DNA of 64,000 bases from Synechocystis sp. PCC 6714 (GCF_000478825.2 NZ_CP007542.1:310001-374000); one strand, 5' to 3'; counted from the first letter of the stretch, positions 36,030 to 46,094 are shown. Numbers and translations are program-made. The notes: generated by a model from the letters alone, not told the origin.

Positions 36030-37173
36030 CCGCCGAAGACTATTGCTGGGGGGAGTCGCCCTGGGGGGAGCATTCACCATAGGCCGAGAGGAACGCCATC
36101 GCCAGGAAATCACAGCATTACAGACATTAGCGAAAGCCCAAGCAGCCAACACTGACAAAACGAGTTTGTTGAGTGCCGCCTTTGAAGCCGATGCGGAAAA
36201 AATTTACCGGGGCGAGGAAATTATCAACAGTGTTAGGCTTACCTCCCCTATCCTGCCCTACGATCGCCAAATTTCCCGACTCCTAATCCGTTGCAGTAAA
36301 ATTGCCACCCAGCAGTACCTAACAGGGAAAACCATCCCTAGCTACGACGGTAATATTCGACAGTTACCAGCCTATAGCTCCGACCTGGACGAGTATCGAC
36401 AGATTGCCTCTTTTCGGGGCAAGGAAGCCAAAGTGTCAGAATCCGTTGCCGTCCAAATTCCCCTGGATAACACCGGTGACCCCCTCGACCGAACCTGGGA
36501 CCAAGCGGAGGATTCCCTGGGGGAAACCATTCGTCAGGTGGTCAAAGTAACCAAAGAAATCCCTGTTTACCTCGGTTTTGTCCTCAGTTCCCCCCGCCAT
36601 AACTTAATTGTTTTTCGGGGTACCCAAACCACCATGGAATGGGTTAACAATCTGCGGGCCCAACAAATTCCCTTCACCGATCGCCAATCCGGGCAATACT
36701 TCGGCAAAATTCACCAGGGCTTTATCGAAAATTATCTGCGTATTGTCAGTCCCATTCCTAGGGAAATCGCCCGGCAGTTAGACCCATCTGTGCCCTGTTA
36801 CGTCACTGGCCATAGTTTGGGAGCTTCCCTCGCAGTGTTGGCGGCCCTGGATCTAGCCGTTAACCTGCCTAAACTACGGCCGCAGATTCAACTCTATAGC
36901 TATGCCTGCCCCAGGGTTGGGGATGTCACCTTTGCCCAGCTCCATTCCCGCCAAGTTCCCAACAGTTATCGCATTGTCAATTTAGCAGACGTGATTCCCC
37001 TCCTGCCCCCCACCACGGGACTGGGCACCTATGTCCATGTGGGCCAGAGTTGGAGTTTTCTCAGCCAGGGTCAGGACATTTTACCCAACCATGTGGTGGA
37101 CACCTACCAAGGAGCAGTGGACAGGGAAGTGGAAACGGATCAACCTAGGAATTACCCCATCGCCGCTGTTTGA
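36016..37173 (+). CDS. Class 3 lipase-like alpha/beta hydrolase, exported
   Basis: ATG at 36016 (MGIFNRRRLLLGGVALGG) gives 385 residues with a Tat-like twin/triple-Arg signal. The lipase class 3 domain shows the nucleophile elbow GHSLGASLAV, the acid in NLADVIPLLPP and the His in LPNHVVDTY, completing a Ser-Asp-His triad. An oxyanion-type HNLIVFRGTQTT strand lies about 120 residues before it. The likely substrate is membrane or storage lipid; galactolipase activity is possible but not shown. Confidence 0.88.
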   Translation: MGIFNRRRLLLGGVALGGAFTIGREERHRQEITALQTLAKAQAANTDKTSLLSAAFEADAEKIYRGEEIINSVRLTSPILPYDRQISRLLIRCSKIATQQYLTGKTIPSYDGNIRQLPAYSSDLDEYRQIASFRGKEAKVSESVAVQIPLDNTGDPLDRTWDQAEDSLGETIRQVVKVTKEIPVYLGFVLSSPRHNLIVFRGTQTTMEWVNNLRAQQIPFTDRQSGQYFGKIHQGFIENYLRIVSPIPREIARQLDPSVPCYVTGHSLGASLAVLAALDLAVNLPKLRPQIQLYSYACPRVGDVTFAQLHSRQVPNSYRIVNLADVIPLLPPTTGLGTYVHVGQSWSFLSQGQDILPNHVVDTYQGAVDREVETDQPRNYPIAAV

Positions 37174-37188
37174 GCTTTGTCTGAATTG

Positions 37189-37226
37189 TCCCCCTGACCC
37201 CCAATGCTGGGTTTGTAGGGGGAACC
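37189..37226. repeat. C-rich/G-rich dispersed intergenic repeat, copy 3
   Basis: The run GTCCCCCTGACCCCCAATG is followed by CTGGGTTTGTAGGGGGAACC, a C-run/G-run pair that can form a hairpin. It lies between the lipase and por genes, which point at each other, so it could serve as a bidirectional terminator. It shares the CCCCC..CCCCCAA..GGGGGAAC pattern with copies 1 and 2. Confidence 0.55.
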
Positions 37227-37232
37227 AAAGAA

Positions 37233-38228
<996 letters not shown>

Positions 38229-38332
38229 TTAATTGTTTAGTGGTTAAACTCTGCCACTCTTTAGAATCGCACAATGTTGAAGCCGCTTTTGTGAAGGAGC
38301 TTTAAGCAAAATTCAGTTTTACCAATGGTTAA

Positions 38333-38905
38333 TCATGGGGCTGTGGGGGGATTTTCCACCGGAGCACCCTCGGTAATATCTAATTCAATTTGGGGGCCCC
38401 GGTCGAGGATTTCAATGTCCCATTGCCCTCTTTTGGCGGTTTCAAAAACGATGTAGCGGCCGTCGGGGCTAATCTTGGGATTGCGTACCCATTGGCGATA
38501 ATTGAGGGTCAAAAGTTCTGTTTTTTTGGTCAGGCGATCGTAGAGGGCGATGTCGGGCCGCCCTTGAATACTCGATAGATAAACCAGATAACGGCCAGTG
38601 CGGCTCAGACTCGGACTTTCAGCAATGGTGTTGGCTTGGTTCAGTCCTGGTAGACTAATCAATTGGTTATTGCGTAGGTCATAAACCAGTATTTCCCTGG
38701 CGCCATTACGGTTCGAAACTAGGGCCAACCAACGACCGTCCCCGCTCAAGCTGGGCTGTTCGTCGTTAAAGCGGCTATTTAAACTCTGATCCAATGGCGA
38801 TCGCCTGACATTATTGCAACTACTGAGTACTAGGGGTATTAGTACGATTGCCAGCCATAACCATGGAGTCTGCCTTAAACTACCCCGAATTTTCGCCCTG
38901 TTCAC
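38333..38905 (-). CDS. TolB-like beta-propeller lipoprotein
   Basis: The 190-residue protein has a lipoprotein signal with lipobox LSSC (Cys30), followed by TolB/WD40-like beta-propeller blades, each with the SxDGRW(L/Y)(A/V) pattern (LSGDGRWLALVS, LSRTGRYLVYLS, ISPDGRYIVFE). With about three blades it is too small for a closed six-blade propeller, so it may dimerise. It lies nine bases after the ycf66 stop region on the same strand. The role is unknown. Confidence 0.75.
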   Translation of the reverse strand: MNRAKIRGSLRQTPWLWLAIVLIPLVLSSCNNVRRSPLDQSLNSRFNDEQPSLSGDGRWLALVSNRNGAREILVYDLRNNQLISLPGLNQANTIAESPSLSRTGRYLVYLSSIQGRPDIALYDRLTKKTELLTLNYRQWVRNPKISPDGRYIVFETAKRGQWDIEILDRGPQIELDITEGAPVENPPTAP

Positions 38906-38914
38906 TGGGAAAAA

Positions 38915-39931
38915 CTAATAATCAAACCGTTCTTGGTCATCGGCTCCGGTGAAGCGCTCTTCCCCATCGACGGGGGGACGGCTAGGGCTTTGATTGCGGG
39001 GGTTAACACTCCGGTTCTGTTCCCGGTCCCTATCTGTAGAGTCCTCGGGAGTGGTGGGGCGAGGGGCTAAGTCTGCTTCGTCAATGGGTTGGTAGTCCAC
39101 ATAGGCCGCAGGGGGCTCATCTTCGTAGGGGCGGGCATTGCGGGGGGCGTTCCTTTCTGGGCGATCTCCAAAGGAATCATCGATCGGGCCGTTACTGGGT
39201 CGGGGTCGGCGGTTGTTGGGACGACGGGAAGAACCGGGCTCATTGCCAGCTTCAGGACGGGGACGACGGGTAGGAGGCCGACGGTTAGGGGTGGGATCAT
39301 CCCAAACATCATTGCCACTGCTGTCCCAACCGGAATAGTCATCCCTATAGCCGTAGCTATCACTGTAACCAGGGGTGGGCCGTTGGGGGGCACTGCGGCC
39401 ACTGGGGGGACGGGGTCGAGTTGGTCTGGGGTTAGATGGAGGGGCACTGCGGCCAGAAGAACGGGGCTTGGGCCGGGCATCCGCTTCCCCGTAGCCATCG
39501 GGGCGGCCACTACGGGCATCATCGTCATAACCCCTTAAGCGACGGTCATTGCGGGCCAATGGCTCATCTTCCGGTTCCAGTTGGTCCAATTCCGCTTCGG
39601 TATAAACTCTGGTTTTACTCACCCGGCGATCGTCGGCGTAGGGAGCACTGCGCCGGGCCTGCTCGGTGGTGATGCCCCGCAAACGAATGGTTTCAGTGGC
39701 AAAAAATACGGTGGAGCCACTGAGTAGTAATTGCCCAAACTGTAAAATCGGATCAAGCCGCCAACCTTGGAACAGTAGAATTAGCCCGCACAGTAGGCCC
39801 ACAGCAGAAAAAAAGATGTCGTAATCCCGAGACACCTCCGGCCGTACGGAGCGCAGAAAATAGAGCCCCGCCCCGGCCACTGCGAGAAAAATACCAAGGA
39901 TGCTAGCTGAATTGAGCCCGAAATTTACCAT
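38915..39931 (-). CDS. ycf66: Ycf66 family membrane protein with long disordered tail
   Basis: Residues 1-90 form the Ycf66 domain: three hydrophobic helices (GIFLAVAGAGLYFLRSV, IFFSAVGLLCGLILLFQG, FGQLLLSGSTVFFATETIRLRG), as in plastid Ycf66. The remaining 245 residues are highly charged, Arg/Asp/Pro-rich and almost surely disordered, with repeats of RRP, PPSNPRPTRPRPP and SGRSAPQR. Domain and tail are in one frame. The function is unknown, but its plastid conservation suggests a link to photosynthesis. Confidence 0.9.
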   Translation of the reverse strand: MVNFGLNSASILGIFLAVAGAGLYFLRSVRPEVSRDYDIFFSAVGLLCGLILLFQGWRLDPILQFGQLLLSGSTVFFATETIRLRGITTEQARRSAPYADDRRVSKTRVYTEAELDQLEPEDEPLARNDRRLRGYDDDARSGRPDGYGEADARPKPRSSGRSAPPSNPRPTRPRPPSGRSAPQRPTPGYSDSYGYRDDYSGWDSSGNDVWDDPTPNRRPPTRRPRPEAGNEPGSSRRPNNRRPRPSNGPIDDSFGDRPERNAPRNARPYEDEPPAAYVDYQPIDEADLAPRPTTPEDSTDRDREQNRSVNPRNQSPSRPPVDGEERFTGADDQERFDY

Positions 39932-39993
39932 TACCCTGAAAGCTAATGTTTCTCTGCTCCATGGTAGCTGATTCCGTTGATAGCGGAAGGGCC

Positions 39994-41052
39994 CTAGATG
40001 CTGGCGATCGCCGTTTTGATTTGTTCTGGATCTAAACCTTGACCAATGACCACCAAGCGGGTCTGTCGAAGTTCTTCTCCAGTCCAGAGACGATCATAGA
40101 AATAATCAAACCGTTGCCCCACTCCTTGGAATACTAGACGCATGGCTTTTTGAGGAACCGCTACAAAACCCTTAATACGATAAATTTCGTTGCTTGCCAC
40201 TAATTTTGTTAAACCTTGAGCCAATTGCGCCGGCTCAAATTCCCGGTTAAGGGCCACATACACCGCATTGATATCCTCATCGTGGTCGTGGTCTTCTTCA
40301 TGGTCATGGTGACTGGGGCGACTGTCGAGGTTTTCTTCCACCGCTGCATTGAAGCCGAGGAGAATGTCTGGGCTAATTTCTCCTTGATGGCAGGGCACCA
40401 CCTTGACCCCCGCTGGCAACTGACTGCCTAACCAATTTTCCAACCTTTGCTGGTCTTCCATTGCCAACAAATCGGTTTTTGTTAACAACACCATATCTGC
40501 ACAGGCTAACTGGTCTTCAAATAACTCTTCAATGGGAGTTTCATGATCTAAGCTTTCATCGGCCCGCCTTTGGGCTTCCAGGGCATCCAAATCCCCCACT
40601 ATGGCCCCCCTGGCCAACGCATCCCCATCTACTACGGTAATAACCCCATCCACGGTGGCTGCGGTACGAATTTCCGGCCAACGAAAAGCTTGGATCAAGG
40701 GTTTGGGTAGAGCTAAGCCCGAAGTTTCCACGACAATGCAGTCAATTTCTTCGCGCCGTTCCAGCAAAGCCTGCATCGTAGGCAAAAATTCCTCCTGCAC
40801 AGTGCAACAGAGACAACCGTTGGCCAATTCAACAATTTGGGGAGCACCATTGGTGCCAGGGGCAATCTCGTTTCCTTTTTCATCGCATACCCGGCAACTG
40901 CGGAGAATATCCCCATCAATGCCCACTTCCCCAAATTCATTGACCAGTACCGCAATACGCCGTCCCTGGTTATTTTGCAATAGGTTCCTAACCAAGGTAG
41001 TTTTGCCAGAGCCGAGGAAGCCGGTGACTACGGTAACGGGTATTTTATGCAT
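39994..41052 (-). CDS. COG0523 GTPase (CobW/ZNG1-like metallochaperone)
   Basis: The 352-residue P-loop GTPase has Walker A GFLGSGKTTL at 11-20, the metal-binding GCLCC motif near 80, TKTD near 195 and a His-rich stretch of about 15 residues (HHDHEEDHDHDED) after residue 245. The CobW C-terminal domain follows. Such proteins load Zn2+, Co2+ or Fe into target enzymes. The His stretch suggests metal binding or storage. No cobalamin gene is adjacent, so zinc is a fair but unproven choice. Confidence 0.9.
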   Translation of the reverse strand: MHKIPVTVVTGFLGSGKTTLVRNLLQNNQGRRIAVLVNEFGEVGIDGDILRSCRVCDEKGNEIAPGTNGAPQIVELANGCLCCTVQEEFLPTMQALLERREEIDCIVVETSGLALPKPLIQAFRWPEIRTAATVDGVITVVDGDALARGAIVGDLDALEAQRRADESLDHETPIEELFEDQLACADMVLLTKTDLLAMEDQQRLENWLGSQLPAGVKVVPCHQGEISPDILLGFNAAVEENLDSRPSHHDHEEDHDHDEDINAVYVALNREFEPAQLAQGLTKLVASNEIYRIKGFVAVPQKAMRLVFQGVGQRFDYFYDRLWTGEELRQTRLVVIGQGLDPEQIKTAIASI

Positions 41053-41081
41053 AGATTTTGGAGAAACTTATGAAAATCTAT

Positions 41082-42353
41082 CTAACACCATTTTTGGTGC
41101 AGAACTTCCGCAATGAGACGGGCCGCCCCAGTTTCTCCCAATCGTTCCCGACCATTACGGGCGATCGCCTTTAGTCGATCAATATTGTGCAGCACTTGAT
41201 GTAGGGCCGCACCGGCCTGATCAGGACTATCCAGCAAAATTAAAGACTCCCCCAGTAACCAGGTTTGACGACGGGCAAAGTAGGGGGTGTATTGGGGGCC
41301 ATCGCCGGGAAAACTAATCACGGGTTTACCTAGGCCGACAAATTGCTCTGTGGCAGTACCGGCCATGGCGATCGCCCCTTGGGAATGGTGTAAACAATCA
41401 ACAAACTGTTGTTGGCTAAAAATTAGCTGGCCCTGGTCTTTTCGGAAAATAGTGCCCTTGATAATGGCAGCAATGTTATTGGCTAAAACTTCTGGGCTGT
41501 TATCTGCAACTCTGTGCCAACCTTGGTTTTCCACTGCAGCCATCAATGGTTTCAAGGGGAGGGAGGGGGCGATCGCCGCGAGAAAAGTTATGGGGGAATC
41601 GGGAAAATGGGTTAACACACTGGTTAAACTTTCCACAATCAAGGCCCAATTGCGTTCCATTTCTGGCGATCGGGAACCGGGTAAAAGGGTAATGGTCAAA
41701 CCCTGGCCCGGTTGTAACGGTTGGGGCTGGTAGTCTTCTTGGTTTAAACCGTCCATCATTGGATTACCGACCGGATAACTGGCAATGCCCTGGCTGAGTA
41801 ATTTGTTGTGGGTAGGGCGATCGCGGGGAAAGACCGCTACGCAATTTTTCCTAGCCATCAACCATCGTTCCCAGGGATAGTAGGCGGAACCCAGCCATTT
41901 TTCCCAAGATTTGGTAGTGGTTAACCATTCCCCAACAGGTGAGCGGAGATAATATTCCGACTTAGCTGTGCCCACAAAAGCGTATTCGGCCCGACCCAAC
42001 CAAGCCAGGGCCAGGGGAACTATGTCCCCCACCGCCAGAACTTTCCCTCCCTGGGCTGTCCATTGCTTCAAGTTGTCTAACTGAGCTTTAGTTAACCCCC
42101 AAAGACCGCCCCTCATATCCCGCCACAATTCCTTGGCATCCATATTGTTAAAACCACCGGAAGGCATGGTTTTCACCGGGCCAATGAGGGGAATGTTTAA
42201 CCGTCGATAATTATTGCCTTCTCCCACCAGAGGCAAGCCCACTAATATCTCCCTGGGCTCCATCTTTGCCAACTCACTCCAGGCCTGGCCAATGGTCACG
42301 GCGATCGCATCCTCTCCATGGCCATTGCTGAGCAGTAAAATCTTCGGCAACAT
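41082..42353 (-). CDS. Lipid-A-disaccharide synthase-related glycosyltransferase-like protein
   Basis: The 423-residue protein shows the GT-B fold of the lipid-A-disaccharide-synthase-related family (TIGR03492-type): SNGHGEDAIAV at the N-terminus, a central linker, and the donor-binding end GTATEQFVGLGKPVISFPGDGPQY. These proteins are widespread in cyanobacteria. The sugar and acceptor are unknown. The C-terminal gene end lies 30 bases from the COG0523 gene on the same strand. Confidence 0.8.
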   Translation of the reverse strand: MLPKILLLSNGHGEDAIAVTIGQAWSELAKMEPREILVGLPLVGEGNNYRRLNIPLIGPVKTMPSGGFNNMDAKELWRDMRGGLWGLTKAQLDNLKQWTAQGGKVLAVGDIVPLALAWLGRAEYAFVGTAKSEYYLRSPVGEWLTTTKSWEKWLGSAYYPWERWLMARKNCVAVFPRDRPTHNKLLSQGIASYPVGNPMMDGLNQEDYQPQPLQPGQGLTITLLPGSRSPEMERNWALIVESLTSVLTHFPDSPITFLAAIAPSLPLKPLMAAVENQGWHRVADNSPEVLANNIAAIIKGTIFRKDQGQLIFSQQQFVDCLHHSQGAIAMAGTATEQFVGLGKPVISFPGDGPQYTPYFARRQTWLLGESLILLDSPDQAGAALHQVLHNIDRLKAIARNGRERLGETGAARLIAEVLHQKWC

Positions 42354-42419
42354 CCAACACTCCCATCAGCTACACTAAAAAATAAGTAAAGTATTAAGAA
42401 TTATTAAATAAGCATTGCC

Positions 42420-43076
42420 ATGGGTTGGGAATTTTTTTCGCTGGAGACCTTGCAGGAATTGGCCCGCCAGTATGGTTACGGAGCCGTCTTCTTTGGCATT
42501 GCCTTGGAAAATGCGGGTATCCCCATCCCTGGAGAAACCATAACCCTGTTGGGTGGCTTTTTGGCCGGTAGTGGTGATTTAAGTTACGGTGGTGTGCTCG
42601 TTGCGGCGATCGCCGGAGCAGTGTTGGGGGACAGTTGTGGCTACTGGGCCGGACGATGGGGCGGCTGGCCCTTACTGACCGGGGCCGCCAAATTATTTAA
42701 GATTCCCCAGGATAAATTAGACCAAGCTCGCCATAAATTTAGTCAAAATGGAGCGGCGGCGGTATTTTTTGGCCGCTTTGTCACTTTACTGAGAATTTTT
42801 GCGGGGCCCATGGCTGGCATTGTTCGCATGCCCTACGGCAAATTTTTGTTGTATAACATCGGCGGTGCTTCCGTCTGGGCCACCATTACCGTCAGTTTGG
42901 CGTATTTTTTAGGGCGGGTGGTTACCATTGAACAAATCATTGCCTGGACAACCCAATTCAGTTGGTTTGCTTTGGCCGCAGTGCTGGGGATGGTAGGCAT
43001 TTATTTTGTGTTCCACCTGTTGCAAAAACGTTTTGATCAAACCATTGAATCCGCCATGGGCGATCGCCCCCGATAA
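42420..43076 (+). CDS. DedA family membrane protein, second copy
   Basis: A 218-residue DedA protein with the conserved motifs ENAGIPIPGETITLLGGF and VFFGRFVTLLRIFAGPMAG and about five TM segments. It differs from the copy at 33496-34113 (motif PGIRTIVSLPAG there). It is divergent from the glycosyltransferase-like gene and precedes the thioredoxin gene by 40 bases on the same strand. Confidence 0.92.
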   Translation: MGWEFFSLETLQELARQYGYGAVFFGIALENAGIPIPGETITLLGGFLAGSGDLSYGGVLVAAIAGAVLGDSCGYWAGRWGGWPLLTGAAKLFKIPQDKLDQARHKFSQNGAAAVFFGRFVTLLRIFAGPMAGIVRMPYGKFLLYNIGGASVWATITVSLAYFLGRVVTIEQIIAWTTQFSWFALAAVLGMVGIYFVFHLLQKRFDQTIESAMGDRPR

Positions 43077-43116
43077 TTGCTAGAACTGGATTAACCATTT
43101 CTGGGAGAAAAATGCC

Positions 43117-43434
43117 ATGGCCGTCAAAAAACAGTTTGCCAGTTTTGCCGAAATGTTAGCCGGTTCCCCTAAGCCGGTGCTAGTGGACTTTTATGCTACC
43201 TGGTGCGGCCCCTGTCAAATGATGGCCCCCATTCTCGAACAAGTGGGTAGTCATCTCCGTCAGCAACTCCAAGTGGTGAAAATTGACACCGATAAATATC
43301 CGGCGATCGCAACCCAGTACCAAATCCAATCTTTGCCAACCTTGGTTTTATTCAAACAGGGCCAACCAGTCCATCGCATTGAAGGGGTGCAACAGGCCGC
43401 CCAATTAATCCAACAGTTGCAAATTTTTGTGTAA
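43117..43434 (+). CDS. trxM: M-type thioredoxin
   Basis: This 105-residue thioredoxin has the active site WCGPC (near 30-34), the cis-Pro loop SLPTLVLF and the expected fold length. In cyanobacteria the m-type proteins transfer electrons from ferredoxin-thioredoxin reductase to Calvin-cycle and antioxidant targets. It sits 40 bases after the dedA gene, so they may be cotranscribed. The m-type label is from overall similarity as I recall for PCC 6803 slr0233. Confidence 0.85.
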   Translation: MAVKKQFASFAEMLAGSPKPVLVDFYATWCGPCQMMAPILEQVGSHLRQQLQVVKIDTDKYPAIATQYQIQSLPTLVLFKQGQPVHRIEGVQQAAQLIQQLQIFV

Positions 43435-43851
43435 AAAAAGAATGAGTGTATTGTTTTACTGGAATAGCAAATCCCAAAAGTAACCTTGGGATGCCATGCC
43501 AGCTCCGTACTCGCTGGGTTGACCCTCGCCGCTCTGAAGGACAGAGATTTGTGTTCACAGACCCAACTTGTGCTGACGGGATTACCCTGGACAAAATAGA
43601 GGAGGGCGAGGCTTGTACCCCATTTTTCTTAGTCGTGTTGAATAGGGTCGGTCCGCTTCCAACCTTATCTAGCATCGATTGCAGCTTTGCCGACGGATTC
43701 CAACAATTTGGGAAAACAGGAGCCGTGTTAAGATCGAATTCGGGATGAGCCTCCGCGGCCTAATATTTCCTGTGCAGACTTCCCGTAGCACAAACTTCAG
43801 CAACCGGACTCGGCAAGTGGTCTGTAAACTATATTTCATGAGGAACAAACA
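43435..43851 (+). other. 417-base gene-free leader of possible structured RNA
   Basis: No believable protein is coded; two ORFs on opposite strands overlap and neither shows a recognised domain. The sequence has hairpins, for example CTCTG-AAGGA-CAGAG at 43532-43546, and moderate GC content. It ends immediately before a small basic-protein gene. I could not match it to RNase P, tmRNA, SRP or 6S RNA. It may be an ncRNA, a long leader, or the relic of an IS605-like end. Confidence 0.35.
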
Positions 43852-44019
43852 ATGGCAAAACGTCGTAATTTAAAAAAGGAAAAAGCTGAACGTAATCGTG
43901 CTTACGCCCGTCAGTTTCGCTCCGCTAGTCGTACCCAAAACCGTCGCTATTCCGGTGGCCAAAGACAACAGGGTGATGCCAGTGGCTCCAGCAATAACGG
44001 TGCCGCCAGCGACGTTTAA
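43852..44019 (+). CDS. Small basic protein (55 aa)
   Basis: ATG at 43852 begins MAKRRNLKKEKAERNRAYAR; the 55-residue product is very basic in the first half and Gly/Ser/Asn-rich in the second. A GAGGAAC ribosome-binding site precedes it by about six bases. The basic start resembles ribosome- or RNA-associated proteins. I recognise no named family. It is preceded by a 417-base leader. Confidence 0.6.
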   Translation: MAKRRNLKKEKAERNRAYARQFRSASRTQNRRYSGGQRQQGDASGSSNNGAASDV

Positions 44020-44154
44020 CCTTTTCTTGAGTCCCCAAACGGTGGCTAAAGTCCTAAATAAGAAATGGTGATCGGTGGGCTTTGGCCCGCCGCTTGTCTT
44101 CTCTGGGGCGCGATTGATTAAATCCCACAATTGTTTTGCAAGCCTTTTTGGCCC

Positions 44155-44733
44155 ATGGTTGAGTTGGACCGGAGCAGGGTAATCCATTGGCTCCAAGAAA
44201 ATGTTTCTCCCCAGCGGTTAGACCATATTTTGGGGGTTGAGCAAACAGCGGTGCAATGGGCTCCCTACCATGGCATTGATGCTGGCAAAGCGGGACAAGC
44301 GGGGCTGCTGCATGATTTAGCTAAGTTTTTCCCTCCCTCCAAACTGCTGGCGATCGCCGAGGCACAGGAGCTACCCCTCGACCCGATTTTGTCGGCTAGT
44401 CCCCATTTAATCCATGCTGATGTGAGTGCCGTTATTGCTGCCGAAGAATTTGGCGTTGATGATCCGGACATTTTGACCGCCATCCGTTGCCATACCCTGG
44501 GGGCGGTGCCCATGGATCCTTTGGCCTGTCTGATTTTTGTGGCTGATGCGTTGGAGCCAACTAGGGGTAACAGTTTAGAATTAGAGAAACTACGCCAGGT
44601 GGCCCAACACAACCTTTATCAAGCCGTACGCCTCACCTGTGAGCAAACCTTGACCTATTTGATTAAGCAGCACAAAATCATCCATCCCCAGGTGATTTTG
44701 ACCCGTAATTGGGCCTTAAAAATGGCAAAGTGA
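44155..44733 (+). CDS. yqeK: YqeK family HD-domain diadenosine tetraphosphatase
   Basis: ATG at 44155 (MVELDRSRVIHW) gives 192 residues. The HD domain metal site is shown by the early LDHILGVE histidine, GLLHDLAKFF (His-Asp), HLIHADV and IRCHTLGA. YqeK enzymes symmetrically hydrolyse Ap4A to ADP. In many bacteria yqeK lies between nadD and rsfS. Here rsfS follows 88 bases downstream, keeping that pairing. Confidence 0.92.
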   Translation: MVELDRSRVIHWLQENVSPQRLDHILGVEQTAVQWAPYHGIDAGKAGQAGLLHDLAKFFPPSKLLAIAEAQELPLDPILSASPHLIHADVSAVIAAEEFGVDDPDILTAIRCHTLGAVPMDPLACLIFVADALEPTRGNSLELEKLRQVAQHNLYQAVRLTCEQTLTYLIKQHKIIHPQVILTRNWALKMAK

Positions 44734-44821
44734 GCACAATATTAGCGGTGGTTCTGGCTACACTAGAAGATATCGTTCTTAAACCCTGATTAATTCATTT
44801 TTGGAGTTGACAAAATCTTAC

Positions 44822-45286
44822 ATGACTGAAATTTCCCGCTTCGATGCCTATCCCCCCACCTTGACCGTCAATCCCACTGTCCCCGCCGATGCCCCCGCCA
44901 CTGAGCATTTGGTGTGGACCATTGCCCAGGCCGCTGAAGAACGCAAAGCAGGGGATTTAGTCATTCTCAAGGTTACGGATGTCTCATATCTGGCGGATTA
45001 TTTTGTCATCTCCACCGGTTTTTCCCGCACCCAAGTCCGGGCGATCGCCGACAACATTGAAAAACAAGTGGAATTGGTGCATGGCCAGTTACCTACCCAC
45101 ACGGAAGGGAATAATGAAAGCATCTGGGTGTTGCAGGATTTTGGCGATGTGTTAGTCCATACCTTCATGCCGGAGGAGCGGGAATTTTATAAGTTGGAAG
45201 CCTTTTGGGGTCATGCCCAGGAACAAACTCTGGCTGACATTGCCACTGTGCTCGGTATTGCCTACAATCCAACCACCTCTGCTTAA
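44822..45286 (+). CDS. rsfS: Ribosomal silencing factor RsfS
   Basis: ATG at 44822 ([12 protein letters not shown]) is chosen over TTG at 44801. The 154-residue protein has an unusual N-terminal 35-residue extension (Pro/Thr-rich), followed by the RsfS/DUF143 domain with [26 protein letters not shown] and the [21 protein letters not shown] signature. RsfS binds L14 of the 50S subunit and blocks subunit joining when nutrients are scarce. It keeps its usual place next to yqeK. Confidence 0.95.
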   Translation: MTEISRFDAYPPTLTVNPTVPADAPATEHLVWTIAQAAEERKAGDLVILKVTDVSYLADYFVISTGFSRTQVRAIADNIEKQVELVHGQLPTHTEGNNESIWVLQDFGDVLVHTFMPEEREFYKLEAFWGHAQEQTLADIATVLGIAYNPTTSA

Positions 45287-45308
45287 GGTTTGTAGGGTTT
45301 GTAGTGGT

Positions 45309-46094
45309 CTAGGCTAACAATCCCTGTTCGTTGAAGATACGCACGAGTGTTCCTTCTGTGGGCAAATTACTGGGCTGAATAGTTAACCGATTACTATTGA
45401 TGCGCTGGATATTCATCCCTTGCACCAAGTCCAAAAAGGGTTGCAGGGTTTGCAGCTCGCAGGTTGCACGGTCAGCGGCGGGGGTAGCGTACTGAGTTGG
45501 CACCATAATGCGGGGATTGAGGACTCCCATGGCAGCCTTCGCTTCGGCAGCATCGTAATTTTTGGGGCCACCTCCCACGGGGATTAAGGCTAGGTCAGGA
45601 CTGCCCAACAAAATTTTCTGTTCTTCAGTGATGGGAGAAGCCGCTCCCCCCATGTGAACGACTCGAATTCCCCCCTGACTCCAACGCCACACCACGTTTT
45701 GACCAAATCTTCTTCCCCCTAGGCGATCGTGGGGCGCACTGATGCCCTGAAACTGAATGCCACCAATGTTATAACTGCCGGGCTCAAATAAAATTCTTGG
45801 GTTGCCCGGTAGGTTCTCCGCTGCGCCTTCGTCCCATAATTGGGAGCTAATCAGTACCAAATCCGCCTGCACCCTAGGCAAACGAAATTTCTGAGTGCAA
45901 CCAATGGCCCGGAAAGGATTGGCCAAAATGCGGAAACCATTGGCGGAAAAGAGAAAAGCGCTATGTCCTAACCATTCCACCTGCAAACCAGGGCTTGCTT
46001 GAGCTATGGCTGGCTTCCGGCGATCGCCAATTTGCACTCCAGCAACCGCCAGCAACCCGAATCCGGCAGTACGAATGATTTGTCGTCGTTTCAT
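45309..46094 (-). CDS. Exported metallo-beta-lactamase-fold protein lacking the metal motif
   Basis: The 261-residue protein starts with a Tat/Sec-like signal (MKRRQIIRTAGFGLLAVAG). The mature protein matches the UlaG-like MBL fold (VEWLGHSAFLF, NPFRAIG, GISAPHDRLGG, VVHMGG). The canonical HxHxDH metal-binding segment is replaced by ISSQLWDEGAA, and other ligands are partly missing. It is probably not a metal-dependent hydrolase, or uses a divergent site. It may be periplasmic or lumenal. The gene is tail-to-tail with rsfS. Confidence 0.7.
   Translation of the reverse strand: MKRRQIIRTAGFGLLAVAGVQIGDRRKPAIAQASPGLQVEWLGHSAFLFSANGFRILANPFRAIGCTQKFRLPRVQADLVLISSQLWDEGAAENLPGNPRILFEPGSYNIGGIQFQGISAPHDRLGGRRFGQNVVWRWSQGGIRVVHMGGAASPITEEQKILLGSPDLALIPVGGGPKNYDAAEAKAAMGVLNPRIMVPTQYATPAADRATCELQTLQPFLDLVQGMNIQRINSNRLTIQPSNLPTEGTLVRIFNEQGLLA

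Noticed and set aside
43446-43748. 100-residue ORF in the spacer after the thioredoxin gene
   Set aside because: No start signal, no domain, and an equal-length ORF overlaps it on the other strand.
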